A DNA stretch of 64,000 nt from Diphasiastrum complanatum (GCA_029204225.1 CM055100.1:17809650-17873649); one strand, 5' to 3'; counted from the first letter of the stretch, positions 11,360-23,080 are shown. The notes: generated by a model from the sequence alone, not told the origin. Numbers and translations: made by a program.

Positions 11360-12010
11360 AAGTACAAGCCCAACATTCGCAATGCTGGTGGTGCACGGTT
11401 GTGCAACGAGATTGAATACATAACCATTGGTTATTATTCATTGGATGGCAAACGTTTGATACTACACTATAACACCACCGGACTGACCAGCTTTGGGAAC
11501 TTTATCCAAATTCCAACAGTAAAAGAAAGTTGAAAAATCCGATGACAAGTTCTGTGGCTTGTCCTCATCAAAAGCCACAACAATTAATTAAACATCTTAT
11601 TGAAATTTTTGCACCCAGCAGATTGGGTTTTGGATTTGTTTAGCGGTAGCGGCACTACAAGAACATACGCTGTGCAAAAAGGTAGACATGTTGCTGCTGT
11701 AGAATTATATTCTAGCTTAGTAAAATTTATAAGAATACGAATGAAGTCTATCTCAGTTTTGCCAGATGAATTAGTTGAAGTAGGGAAGTCTATAGAATCT
11801 GACGAAGACTCTATAATTCCATTGTCGAAAGAACCACAACCTCTCGCTAGTGGAAAAGTGGGTGATACAGGGGAGTTTGCAAATGTACTACCTCAAGACT
11901 ATAATGTTGTAACTGTAGAGGAAACCGTGGAAGAGGTTGTCATTGTTTCTATTGAGGCTCCTCTAGAAAATCCCAAAGATGTCAATGACCTTGATGACTT
12001 TTGGGAATAG
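11360..12010 (+). pseudogene. N4/N6-type DNA methyltransferase relic, 5' incomplete
   Basis: Three frames join to one family pattern. About 11364-11535 gives 'N.GG.RL.NEIEYITIGYYS' and a further 35 residues. About 11533-11612 gives SSVACPHQKPQQLIKHLIEI, the 'KP..LI..LI' motif. From about 11612 comes DWVLDLFSGSGTT, then GRHVAAVE, which are the S-adenosylmethionine-binding motif I and the next acidic strand end. Motif I at the C-terminal side, behind the KP motif, fits the permuted (beta-type) prokaryotic DNA methylases. The catalytic (D/S)PP(Y/W) motif should lie upstream and is not present. The open frame from 11600 begins at a TTG, so it is not a true start. The C-terminus is a 60-residue acidic tail ending DLDDFWE. 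Two frameshifts show it is a pseudogene. Confidence 0.72.
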
Positions 12011-12214
12011 TGTACTCATCTGACTATTTTGAGCATATGAATATCAAACTTTTTTGACATGAAGTTTTTAAATTCATTTATATTTTTTAATACTATTTGC
12101 TACTTGAAATATTTTTAAATATTTTAAAATTAATTTTTCAATGTTACTCTGTAAGGTAAATTATTAAATGTTTATTTTGATGAATATTGCTCTAGAATGA
12201 CAATATTGTTTTGA

Positions 12215-12318
12215 AGCATTCGTCCCTACGTTTACTATTTGCATATGCAACTGCTTATGACCTCATGATCCACATTGTGGACAAGAAGACAGCCTTTTTG
12301 CATGGTGAGTTAGATGAA
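12215..12318 (+). pseudogene. Short copia RT fragment
   Basis: The plus strand reads LRLLFAYATAYDLMIHIVDK followed by KTAFLHGELDE, a classic copia RT segment ('H.VDVKTAFLHG'). It ends exactly where a minus-strand copia integrase begins (about 12318), giving a tail-to-tail junction with only a few ambiguous bases. Confidence 0.85.
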
Positions 12319-13735
12319 TTGACTCCATCTCCTCTCCCATGGCCTTGACCCAAATGTCATCATCCTTCACTTCACCATAAGTCGAAGGTTCTTTGCTCTG
12401 AATAATGCTAGATAAGAGAGCATAATTTGTTTCATACCTTTCAGGTTGTGTCTTCTCTCTTGTTGATCTTTGTAGCTCTACCTGGCTAGATGATTCTGGA
12501 AAGTCATCCATGTTGCGGCTCTCCAACAATCTCTCAAACCACTTAGAGAGCTTTCTGTCAGGTGATCGACTTTCTGGTGAAAATGTATCCCACGGTACAT
12601 CCTTCTCCTTGTGTATGTCACCCGCAACTTCAATTCTTCTTGCACCAAAAGGTTTGTCTCTACCTCTTAAACCTGTCTCTTGAGGTTGAGTAGTAGTATC
12701 TTGAGATGTATCCTCATGTTCATCACTTGGAAGGTCAATGAATGGATCATCATCAGAAGGCATCATCACTATACCATCTTTCCCACTAGATGTGTCTATC
12801 TTCTCAGAATTCTCCTCTTCATACATCTTGGATTCATCAAAGATAACATCACGGCTTACATGGATTTTGTTTTCCACTGGATCAAAACATCTATAGCCCT
12901 TCACACGTTCATCATATCCTAGGAATATACACTTGATAGCTTTCACATCAAGTTTACGTCTCTCTTCCTTAGAAATGTGTACAAAGGCCTTACATCCAAA
13001 GATTCGCAAGTGGTTCACCTTTGGCTTTTTCTTCGTGAATGCTTCCTCAGGTGTTATCTTTGGTATGGCAATGGTAGGACTTCTATTTTGAAGATAGACT
13101 ACCGTACTGCATGCTGCTGACCAAAAATCTTTTGGTAGTTTCATCTCAGCTAGCATAGATCTGGCACTTTTCACAATCATACGATTCTTGCGCTCAGCTA
13201 CACCATTGAGAGTAGGAGTATGAGCTTGCGTAAATTGTCTTTTAATCCCACATTGATTACAAAGATCATTGAAGTCATTAGACTTGTACTCACCTCCACT
13301 ATCTGATCTTAGGACTTTGATCTTCCTACCTGTCTGATTTTTGACCAATGCTTTGAAGCTCTTGAAATTGTCAAATGCATCCAATTTCTTTTTCAAGAAG
13401 TAGATCCACGTCTTACGTGACATATCATCAATAAAGGTCATGAAATAGAAGGCTTTACCTAAGGACATGGTTCTGATAGGCCCACATAAATATGTGTGGA
13501 TCAAATCTAGGATGTTCTTTGCCCTTGCAACACCACCTTTATTGAACTTCCCTTGATGGTGCTTCCCATATACACATGATTCACACATCAATTTCAATTG
13601 GTCTTCTATAGTAGGCAATCCTGTTACCATCTCCAATTTCCTCATCAAACTGAGGCTTCCCAAGTTCAAGTGACCAAGCCTCTTATGCCACAAGTTGGGG
13701 GCATCTTGAAGCTTGCAGGTTGCTTGGAGGACGTT
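12319..13735 (-). pseudogene. Ty1/copia integrase relic with a long open frame
   Basis: The minus strand holds an uninterrupted frame. The pre-integrase zinc motif reads LWHKRLGHLNLGSLSLM with CESC...GK (about 13690-13570). The core has FIDDMSRKTWIYFLK, RSDSGGEY and VAERKNRMI, supplying the D-D-E acids. After these come DFWSAACSTVVYLQNRSP, LRIFGCKAFVHI and IFLGY, then the C-terminal SRDVIFDE. A charged linker ends at WVKAMGEEMESI, where RT would start. RT is absent because the sequence meets an inverted RT fragment. About 450 codons without a stop suggests a recent insertion. The extra N-terminal residues beyond about 13735 are not copia. Confidence 0.92.
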
Positions 13736-13777
13736 TGTCCTTGGATTTGAGGACTTCCTCACCTCTACTTGTAAAAG

Positions 13778-13789
13778 TGGTATCAGAGC
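13778..13789 (+). promoter_or_regulatory. Primer-binding site (initiator-Met tRNA type), plus strand
   Basis: tggtatcagagc is preceded by tacttgtaaaag. It marks the 3' end of a former plus-strand LTR that is no longer recognisable upstream, where integrase of the other orientation lies. Confidence 0.6.
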
Positions 13790-14880
13790 TAGACAAAGGA
13801 TGGTAACCTTTCTAACCTTCTTCAAGTTCTATTAAGATCACCAACTAGATTTTTTTTGGGGAAGATTATAGGCTTTTCTAGTTGTAGGAAGCTTGTAGTT
13901 GAAGTACCCAATGAATCTAATTCTCTTTGGAAGATAGTAGTGATGCTTATAGAATTGTTTAGGGGCTGAGCTAGCCTCAAGTATTCACCACCCAACCATA
14001 GCTAGATCCAAGCTCCAAGCAAGACCTATCTAGCACCCCCTTGCTAACCATAAACAAATCACAAGCATACCACAACATTCCATAGCATTCTCAAGATCCA
14101 AACCCTACTTATGTCCCATACCATAAGCAAGATCCAAACCTCAAGCATACTACCACAAGAAAGCACTCTACACACTAGTAGCAACACTAGAGCATAAGCA
14201 AAGCAAACAAGAGAGATCTCCCCCTCCCAATGGGCGCCCTACTACCCTATCCCTGGCCCATGGACCCCTCCAATGCACTATGGAGTTCCATGCTCATCCA
14301 ATGAGAGAGAGAGAAGCCTAGGGGAGTTAAAGAATCTCCAAGAGCCTCCATAGGCGAATGTCAAGAGACTCCTTCCATAACCTATGACTTTTTGAATGCC
14401 TTTCTTATGGGAGTTGGGAGCTCATTGGACACTTTAGAAAGGCGCCCTCCTACTAGGTCCCATTGCCCAAGTTGTGCAAGTATACTTTAGTCCTAGACCA
14501 ACAAAGTGATATGGTTCAAGGTTGAGGCCCAAGGTTTAGAAAAATAGTCATCCAATGACTTTCTAGCACCTCTCTAGGTTCCATACCTCCATCCAAGGTA
14601 TAGACACCTATTTGCCCTTAACCAAGGACACTAGTACCTTAATCTAAGGCACTTATCCTTAATACTAAGGATACCCCTTATCCAAGGGTCACGTGACTCC
14701 ATACCTCCAACTAAGGTATAGTCACTTGTCTGCCCTTATCTAAAGGCACATACCCTTAATCCTAAGGGTACCTTGCCATTTAGCCCCCAACACTAAATGG
14801 ACTAATAGGGGCCTGAAGTACTGCTAGTTACATAGGTATGTAACACTAATACACGGAGTCGCCACCCTCCTCCACATCGC
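13790..14880. other. Non-coding repeat-derived DNA with a 118-bp tandem duplication
   Basis: No coding similarity. A unit beginning ccatacctcca at 14581 recurs at 14699 with 'aaggtatag.cac' and 'gcccttaa', two diverged copies at a 118-bp period. The base composition (CCA/TCC-rich) differs from its surroundings. Confidence 0.55.
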
Positions 14881-14957
14881 GCGATCTGCCTGCGGGCTCT
14901 TCACGGCCTCTTCTCCACTTTCAAGCTTCCAAGCTTGCTAGCTATGAAATCCCTCAA

Positions 14958-15619
<662 letters not shown>

Positions 15620-15632
15620 GGCTCTGATACCA
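15620..15632 (-). promoter_or_regulatory. Primer-binding site of the minus-strand family-B copia
   Basis: The minus strand reads tggtatcagagcc, complementary to the plant initiator-Met tRNA 3' end, directly after the LTR end. Confidence 0.85.
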
Positions 15633-15907
15633 ACTTAGAATTTGCATCGAACAGGAACACAGATCATGCTACACAGTAACACAGACAGAAAGCACTCTCC
15701 ACAACAAGCTCACATAGCAACTGTATTTCTCAAAATGAAATTACACTATACATATAGTTGTTCACTCAGGCAACCCATGCATGACCCAGGTCGCCGTTGG
15801 TGGGACGCGTGTCCCGTCGACTTGCCTCGTGGCGAGACCAACTGATCCTTATCAACTGATAGGACCCACAGTAGAGTAGCACAATGATTCTACTTTAATT
15901 CTAATTG
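15633..15907 (-). mobile_element. Family-B copia 5' LTR (minus orientation)
   Basis: This is the reverse complement of 8284-8554 with small differences. The adjacent primer-binding site shows that it is the 5' LTR of an element running toward lower coordinates, or a remnant of one. Confidence 0.85.
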
Positions 15908-16133
15908 ATATGCCAATGGACTCTGATAAAGAACACGAGTCTTTCACCTCATCGACTAAAAACGAGTGTTCAAAATATGTCAAGTTCTGAATTGAGAGAC
16001 ATCAGTGAAAATTCCTTAGAAAATGTACTTTGAAAAACATATATACACATTTTTACTTATATTGTCCCACAGTCTGCATATTTAAACTGTTTGTCGCAAT
16101 AGTCTGCATATTTACATGTAAAATTAGACAGTC

Positions 16134-16330
16134 AAAAAATGCGACATTGCATTTTTACACGCAATTTATAACAGACGAAAAATGTGACAATTGTGACAGT
16201 TGCACAATCTGCATAAATACAAGTAAATTTAAACAGGTGAAAAATGCGACACTGCATTTTTACACGCAATTTATGATAGGCGAAAAATGCGACAAAGTGT
16301 CGCAATTTTCGCATTTTCACCACCGTCAAT
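16134..16330. repeat. 105-bp tandem repeat with self-complementary core
   Basis: The unit aaaatgcgaca.tgcattttt with acacgcaattta.. and cgaaaaatg.gaca occurs at 16134-16188 and 16239-16296, a period of 105 bp. A weaker upstream unit carries 'agtctgcatattta'. Right after copy 2, gcgaca and tgtcgc form a short hairpin (16284-16302). The 101-codon frame that spans the repeat is an artefact of its period being divisible by three. Confidence 0.75.
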
Positions 16331-16335
16331 TTTAG

Positions 16336-17873
16336 CAAAGCCCGACGTTGCGGCCTCCTCACGCTCGTTCTACGCACCGTGCAATCAGATTTGACTTCTG
16401 AACTAGTATCATCACATAAAATATCATTGTGAACAACCTACAGTACCTCATTGCGCATGCCTAGTTTGAAAACCGGCGTTATAAGAACTTATAGCCATAA
16501 TAATATGTAATCATCAACAAGATCACCCGGACAATAGTCAAATGGATATAAAGGGTGGTTGTTGTGTCCTGCATAAAGGTGCAAACATGAGTCTTGGGTA
16601 TTGTTGAATGAAGACGCCAATTTGCTAAGGCCTAACATGTAGATGTATAGTGTGCATATTCTACATAATGAAAGCTGAAGCCCTCAAATTGGGTCTAAGT
16701 ATTCAGATGAAGAATCCTTCGTAAGAACATTTATGGAACAATTCTACGAGTTGTCTTTGCTAGTCCAAAATCTTCCATGAGGATTCAAACTTGAACAAGG
16801 GATACTCTTTCTTTTAAACGACAAAGCTATAATATAAACCTTTCAATTACTATCGTTTTTTAAAATTTTCATCGTACCTCTAATGTAGAGACTAGTTGAT
16901 CAACCTTATGAACTTACTATAAGTAGACTTGCCATGCAAAGAAATTGCTATGACAACAAAATATGTAATTTACCATAATTAATGAGTGAGAGATGATAAA
17001 AACATTGTTTGGAGACTAATTCACCAACCTCTCAACATCACTTTGCACACTTGAAGGAAGTCTTGTCTTCATGCAAAGCATTTACGACAACTTTCATTGC
17101 AAGCCCATAGTTCAAACCCATTATGTAGAGAGTCTGAAAATCCAGACCTCCCCATCAGAGCAAGTGAGATGCGAATAGGTCGAATTTGTGTTGGCAAGTG
17201 CCCACAAAATCTAACACTTGACCTTGTGGGTTCCGGCAATGCATATGACAACACAAATATTACATAGATAATAGGAGCAAATTAGAAGAGCTTCAGCACG
17301 TACATATGAGCACCAGATCTGAAAAGCGCAAAGCTGTTGCTGTCAAGATTTGGATTGAAATTGGATGCCAAGCTCTTCAGATAACGGACATTGATACTGA
17401 TCAGAAGAAGACGAAGCGCCAGCATACATAATATATCATGTTCTCTGGTACATAATAACTCTCAACATGCACTTGACTTTCTATAGCTTCCAAATACCCT
17501 AGTGATCGATATCCACACTCAGCCTTACAAAAATCTCACCGTTAGGACATAATAAAATTCTTCATTATACTAATTCTCATAAGTTTGTTTTTATTCTAGT
17601 AGATCAAATCTTACGCCTCAAAAATATAAAAGACCTACTGCTTACATTATACATACCAATCGATTGATATTCAGTCTTTTATGTAACTGCCGTCCTCTTA
17701 CATCTTATATATAGTTTCACTGTGGAAAGGATTTTGTGCTTGATCATGTTCTTCAAAATATGGTTGGAACGAGGATGTCAATCCCTGTAGAGCGGTATGA
17801 TTCACTATCCGACGCTGCAGCCTCATCATTTCATTCTTGTAAATGTAGCCAAACTCGGAAAAGTTTGTTCTGC
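16336..17873. other. No gene seen
   Basis: About 1.5 kb without recognisable coding sequence, transposon motif or clear repeat. Confidence 0.55.
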
Positions 17874-18704
17874 TCAAGCATCTGGTGAGTACTGGTCATG
17901 TAACTTGATCGCATCCTGCACATACGAATGTCCGTCGCTTACAGAATATGACACATCAGTTCTTTTTCTTCTTTTAAACCGTTTCTCATGATCACCTGCA
18001 GGAAAAGATCCGAACCTTTTCTTAAGTCTTCTGAAGCCGGTTGTAGGGCGCTGACATAGAGAAGTGATCATGATGTTTCCAGGGTCAAGCGAACCGTGAG
18101 TTCTTTTGGAGCTGCAGCATGCAGTCCCACATCCGCTGCGCCTACAACGTCTCTTTGAGGGCTCAGGATGATGTTTAACATAATCGGAAGATGCAGATAC
18201 TACGAAATCATTACTACCACATGAACTTTCTGAATCAAATATTGCCTGATCAGCTGAATATGATTCTGCGGTAGGCGCCATATTGGCATGACCGAGTTGG
18301 GATGACTGTTCCGTCTGATCGACTTCCGCTCTAAGTCCTCGCTTTGCGTTGGAGGACCGAAGATGCGCAACGATTTGAGCTTGAAAGCGACGAAGTCGAG
18401 TTGCAGAAGAAAAGCTGAAATTCTTTGACGTAGTTGCAGCCTGGGCCATCGAATCATCGGATTTTCTGCCGCAACAGTCAAAATCCACACTGACAGAAGA
18501 AAACGTAGCTCGTGATCTCTCTAGCGCACCACCTTGTTCTTGAATCCGTAGCTTTTCATTGTACGCTCGCAACTGGGCTACGAGTTGAGCTTGAATCCTA
18601 CGAAGCTCTTGAACCCGTAGCTTTGCATTGTAGGCGCGCAACTGAGCTACGAGCTGAGCTTGAATCCGACAAAGAGCAGCAGAAGAAAGGCGGCTTTTCC
18701 CCAT
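17874..18704 (-). CDS. Hypothetical 276-residue basic protein with three internal repeats
   Basis: An open minus-strand frame. I take ATG at 18704 (MGKSRLSSAALC) because the frame further upstream opens only at a TTG. The N-terminus has the repeat RRIQAQLVAQLRAYNAKLR twice in tandem (residues about 13-55) and a third, diverged copy RRFQAQIVAHLRSSNAKRG (about 108-126). The repeats look helical. Then come a Ser-rich acidic middle, CCSSKR clusters and a basic block RFKRRKR near residue 245, a possible nuclear signal. I recognise no known domain. The repeat DNA is a 66-bp tandem duplication (about 18545-18675). Lack of similarity to any transposon protein in this window and 831 bp without a stop argue for a real or recent gene, but a chance open frame is possible. 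Confidence 0.45.
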   Translation of the reverse strand: MGKSRLSSAALCRIQAQLVAQLRAYNAKLRVQELRRIQAQLVAQLRAYNEKLRIQEQGGALERSRATFSSVSVDFDCCGRKSDDSMAQAATTSKNFSFSSATRLRRFQAQIVAHLRSSNAKRGLRAEVDQTEQSSQLGHANMAPTAESYSADQAIFDSESSCGSNDFVVSASSDYVKHHPEPSKRRCRRSGCGTACCSSKRTHGSLDPGNIMITSLCQRPTTGFRRLKKRFGSFPAGDHEKRFKRRKRTDVSYSVSDGHSYVQDAIKLHDQYSPDA

Positions 18705-18970
18705 CGTATAACCTGCTCTCGGTGCTGGTTGCAAACTATTACAAGCAAATGAAAATGAGAAATGATTCAATCTATTATGGACTATACCTATTAATTAGAG
18801 CTTATACAGATTCAATCCTGGAATGCAAATTAGGATGGTGTCGATCGTGTTTGCCAGTGGAGAAATATGCAAGAGAGAAGACGATGAGCCGAAAAAGCAG
18901 AAAAGGCAAAGATGGCGAAGGAGATGTATTGAGAAAGAGAAAGAGGAAGCAAAAGCATGGATCGGAGAAG

Positions 18971-18992
18971 GTGTGTGTGTGTGTGTGTGTGT
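18971..18992. repeat. (GT)11 microsatellite
   Basis: Perfect dinucleotide run. Confidence 0.97.
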
Positions 18993-19028
18993 ACCTATAA
19001 TTTTGAAGGCAAAAATTGTTCATGGTTG

Positions 19029-19052
19029 TAACAACAACAACAACAACAACAA
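19029..19052. repeat. (AAC)n trinucleotide microsatellite
   Basis: About eight perfect AAC units. Confidence 0.97.
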
Positions 19053-19304
19053 GGATGATGATACCCAAATTCTAGAAATTGAACTTCAACTAATTGCTAA
19101 GAACCTTCTTATAATTTTCCCCTAGGAGGCTTCTTTGTAATCATGAAAATTTTGATGAGCTTGTGTTTCATTATTTTTATTTTCTTAAAACTATTTGAAT
19201 GCGGCCTCCTACTAAAGCAAGCTTCAAGTGATGTATCAATCACCTTGTTTAATTTCTTTCATTTTTCATTTGTCATGCATGTTTTTAGCTTTGCCGTAAG
19301 CTAT

Positions 19305-19865
19305 TGTGATGCCGAGGTCACAAGAGGCATGACATCATCGTCAGCACCACCACAACATGAGCTACCACTGAGGCAGCTCCTCCTATGACTTCTCTCGGGA
19401 ATGCCGACAAGAGGCACTGGCATTATCATGCAAGGGGGGAGGGACTCCCACTGAAGAGACCCTCGTTGGAAGGGGAAACACCTTGGTCGGAGGGTTGCGG
19501 AGATTGGATCTCCTTAGAACGAGAGAATGTTGACGAGTAGTCGACCAACCTACTAGAACTCTATGCCCACCAATGTGCCCATAGTCTCTCCATGACTCTA
19601 CTTGCACGTGAGAGAGACATCTCATCCATATAATTGAGGACCTTATCATCACTCATGGAGGAAAAATGGAATGACCTATGACTGTGGCCAGATCTATGAC
19701 TGGGAGACGTGATGAGACATAATGGAAACATTTGTGACTGCAAGCAACCAAAAATAGTTTTATTAATTGCAACCTAATTTAGGGCAAGAAATAAGTTCAT
19801 ATAAAATAGTTTAGTTTGATAACGAACAAAATAAATTACTCCTTCCATTCCACCCGAGACACTAT
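19305..19865 (-). pseudogene. Dispersed coding repeat, copy A (disrupted)
   Basis: It matches 36638-37195 over about 550 bp. The minus strand encodes SSMSDDKVLNYMDEMSLSRA, then MERLWAHW, a stop, and then 'SSSRLV.Y ... PQPS..GV.PS.EGL'. Differences from copy B are largely conservative (D/E, S/T, K/R), so both descend from a protein that was under selection. I do not recognise the domain. The CACTA transposase relic lies 2.2 kb upstream on the same strand, so it may be the second protein of that element; that is inference. Confidence 0.6.
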
Positions 19866-20164
19866 AAATACTAAAGTCAAAGTTCGTGGAATTACACACA
19901 TGGGTATGTGGTGATAGGTAGTTTCTTGGAATCTTTTGGAAGACTCTTACACATATACCACCTCGTGTGTACTAAACTCAGGTCATAATTTTACATCTTG
20001 AAACAACTAATGCTTAAAGCAAACCGTGACAACCACCCTGATTAGGGCCATAAATAAAAAAACATAAAAATACTCAGGAAAATGTCCAAATAATTCAATA
20101 ATGAGTCCAAATAAATAAATGCTAGCTCCATTATACCCCAATAATTACAAAAGGAAATTAAATG

Positions 20165-20280
20165 CCATGTGAATAACACTTTACAAAAAACAAAATAAAC
20201 ATACATACATGGTGCAATACGTTTCAAGACATGTGAATAACACTTTACAGAAAAACATACATACATGGTGCAAGACCAAA
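20165..20280. repeat. 65-bp direct tandem repeat, two copies
   Basis: catgtgaataacactttaca followed by aaacatacatacatggtgcaa occurs at 20165 and again at 20230. Confidence 0.85.
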
Positions 20281-22040
20281 TATAATTCAATTACATAATT
20301 AGTCAAAGTTCAAGAATATACATAAACTACATCTTCTAAAACACTAACAAATGTACAATCAAAACGATAAAACTAAAAACATAAGTATCTATACACATGG
20401 ATAAGCTAGCTATAGAGTGAAAACACTAGGTAGATTCATCCAATCCATCTTTGTCCTGGTTATCAGATGGGGCTTGTTGTTCCTGCATGCGCAACAAACA
20501 TGAACTAGTCTTGTGATAAATGTGGTGGGAGTGCGAGAATAGCGAATGCAAAGAAGATAATATCATACCTCAGGAGCAGCAGCCCAGTTTATCTGCACCC
20601 TTGCCTCTCCGATAACTCGACTAATGCTTACTTACTATGGCCATACGCATACATATACTCGTCATGAGTGGGAGACCACCCTAAGAGAGATTTTTGCATA
20701 AATATTCCAATTTGTGATCATATCAAAGAAGCATTTTATTCTACGTTGTGCAAATGAAAAACTCAAAACAATAATAATGACAAATCATATTCAACGTAAG
20801 GGTTTATGGTAGACTTACAAAGTAGCTTAACCTCTTCATGCTGGGAGGGAGTCGCCCTAGGTCTTTATTGGATCTCCAAATTTGAAGCCAATCACTTGCC
20901 TACAATATTAACAAACAAGCACATACATTTAATTCATATTATTGTTAGAAGAAATATAGAGAGAGTAACTATTGTAGACAGATTCTGTCTGTAGAATCTG
21001 TTTACTAGATTATTTTTATTAGTATCTTGTTTACAGATCTACCTGTTACCAAGCTTCTTGGGCACTTCTTGTATGTTTATCTTTTTTATTTAAAGCCAAA
21101 AAATCAGGTAGAGAGAGACTGATGAACGTTGTAGTAGGACAAAATCATCTCTCCTTAACCGAAATCACATGCTTTCAAGCCAAACATGCAGATCATGCAT
21201 TCAACCAAGAAATCAACTTGTAGAGTGGTTGAATAGCCATGAAATTCTACTGTATTGTTGTAAAAATGAAATTGAAACATATCATTACCACCTAAAGCTA
21301 ATCTACACTTGTATCAATCACAAAACAAGTACAAGAAACTGATCTAACAGCATATTGATAGCCCAAGGATCAAGAAACATGCATTTTTTGATTCTTGGAC
21401 TGCCAAGAACATCAAGAAACGGACTGTCAAGAGATTTGCAAGACCTAGACCACAATCCAATCCAAGATGGTTTACCATAATGTTGATTCCTATATTAATC
21501 CACAAACATAAATGGAAGAAGGCAATAAATCTAGTCCTCCCTAGTTCCACGACCACACACAAAGGGGATGGAAGGGCAAGATCATTTAAGCATCCCTTTT
21601 AAACAAGAATGATCAAGGAGCTCAAGAATGCATAAAAAATCATGGAAGATATTTGGAGTAGATACATTTCGAAAAAGCTTCCTTATACAAAGAGTGAGTC
21701 TCTTAAATAAACAAGAGAGTTCCTTAGGTGGCATCCTAGTGGCATTTCCACTAGAGGTCACCATCAAAAGGTGGCTGACTCTACTTTCTTTAAGAGAGAG
21801 GGGTCTACTTGCATTTATTACATTAGCCTAGAAATACTAGTTCCTACATGGTCATTCCATCTTTCGGGATTCAACATGAGGCTTACACAGTACTTGCTTG
21901 TCATTCTTAACTAGTACTTCTTGGCTCTCAGTCTATGCTCGTCTCATCTTCTCAGAGACCTCCTCGGTCTAAGGTGAGAGGTGCTCTTGGTTAGCTCTGG
22001 TTGAGTATCTTGGGGATTCATCAGAATCAACCAACAACTA
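20281..22040. other. No gene seen
   Basis: About 1.75 kb of AT-rich sequence. Around 20950-21110 there is an LTR-like look (tgtagacagattctgtctgtagaatctgttt, then tttatttaaagcc) without proof. No coding similarity. Confidence 0.4.
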
Positions 22041-22044
22041 TAAG

Positions 22045-23080
22045 ATAAATAAATGACATGTACCATTAATTGGCCCAAATATGTATTTTACCTTCATGAA
22101 ATGAGGACATTGACCAACAAGCCCATCATGCATAGGGTGACCGGGTGGAAGGTATCGAGTGTGGCCCTCATAAACCATCTCTCATAGATGTTGTGAGTAA
22201 CATGCTTGCAAATACTCACCACAAACAGGACATGCATTGTAGCCACTAGTTTGGAGCCCTACATTGAGACAAAACAACCATGGATTCACACCATCCATCA
22301 CCATTCCCAAATACAAATGGCAAGGCTCATCCCTAAACTCAAGCCAAGTAGCATCCACGTGCTTCCATGCTGGAGAATCGACAAGGATTCTCACAGTATT
22401 GTCCGATGAACGATTGCTCGAATGCCATGACATTAGCTCCATGATGGAATTACACTTAAACATGTGGCGTATCCTGGGAAAATGTCTTACCACCTTGGCG
22501 GGTATGGTCGCTCCTTGTAAATCACGGCTTGTAGTGGTGTTTCTCATAGTGTGGACAAATGCTTGCCTCCTCAAACTCATCTCGATATAAGATACAATCA
22601 TTGGGACATGCATGAATACTCTTGTAATCTTGTCGAGACGTTGCCACGGTGTTATTTGGAGACAACATTTTTCTGAGCAAACTACCACAAAATATATATT
22701 TATATAATTAGTTATATATAGTTTCTCACAATACATGAAAAAATAAAATGAGATGAGATCAATTTGTCTATAACACACAAGAAACTTGCAAGCTTACCCA
22801 AACAACTCCATGACGCTCGCATTCGATCACTCGTACTTAGTTTGCAAGTTCAAAAGTAACAAACAAGCTGGCAACTTTGACATTTGTCCACCCTCATACA
22901 AAGGAGTGGGTGCCAACCACACATCATCTCTTCTTCCCTTGTCAATGTGGCCTCTGGTGGGTTTGTGAAAAATGCATCCATCATGTCATCCATGTCCCCC
23001 TCGTGATCATGTGCTGTGAAGGGCACATCCTTGTGTACTATATCTACTTGGGACATATCTTCTTGCAAGTCCATGGTTGG
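22045..23080 (-). pseudogene. CACTA (En/Spm) TNP2-like transposase relic
   Basis: On the minus strand, about 23074-22900 gives an acidic N-terminal piece with DDMMDAFF. After an AT-rich gap (a possible intron), about 22605-22480 gives HACPNDCILYRDEFEE and CPHYEKHHYKP in one frame. A frameshift near 22480 leads to RHFPRIRHMF, LMSWHSSN, DSPAWKHVDATWLEF and LYLGMVMDGVNPW. The next blocks are NACPVCGEYLQACYS and YEGHTRYLPPGHP. These are consecutive blocks of the TNP2/Transposase_21 family. Several stops and at least one frameshift show that it is inactive. The 3' half of the transposase and both element ends are not identifiable. Confidence 0.88.

Noticed and set aside
11360-12010. Bacterial contamination as source of the methylase motif
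   Set aside because: It is frameshifted, AT-rich like its flanks, and continuous with plant transposon sequence on both sides.
20950-21110. Possible LTR with tgtagacagattctgtctgtag palindrome
   Set aside because: No second copy, primer site or target duplication could be found, so it is not listed as an element.
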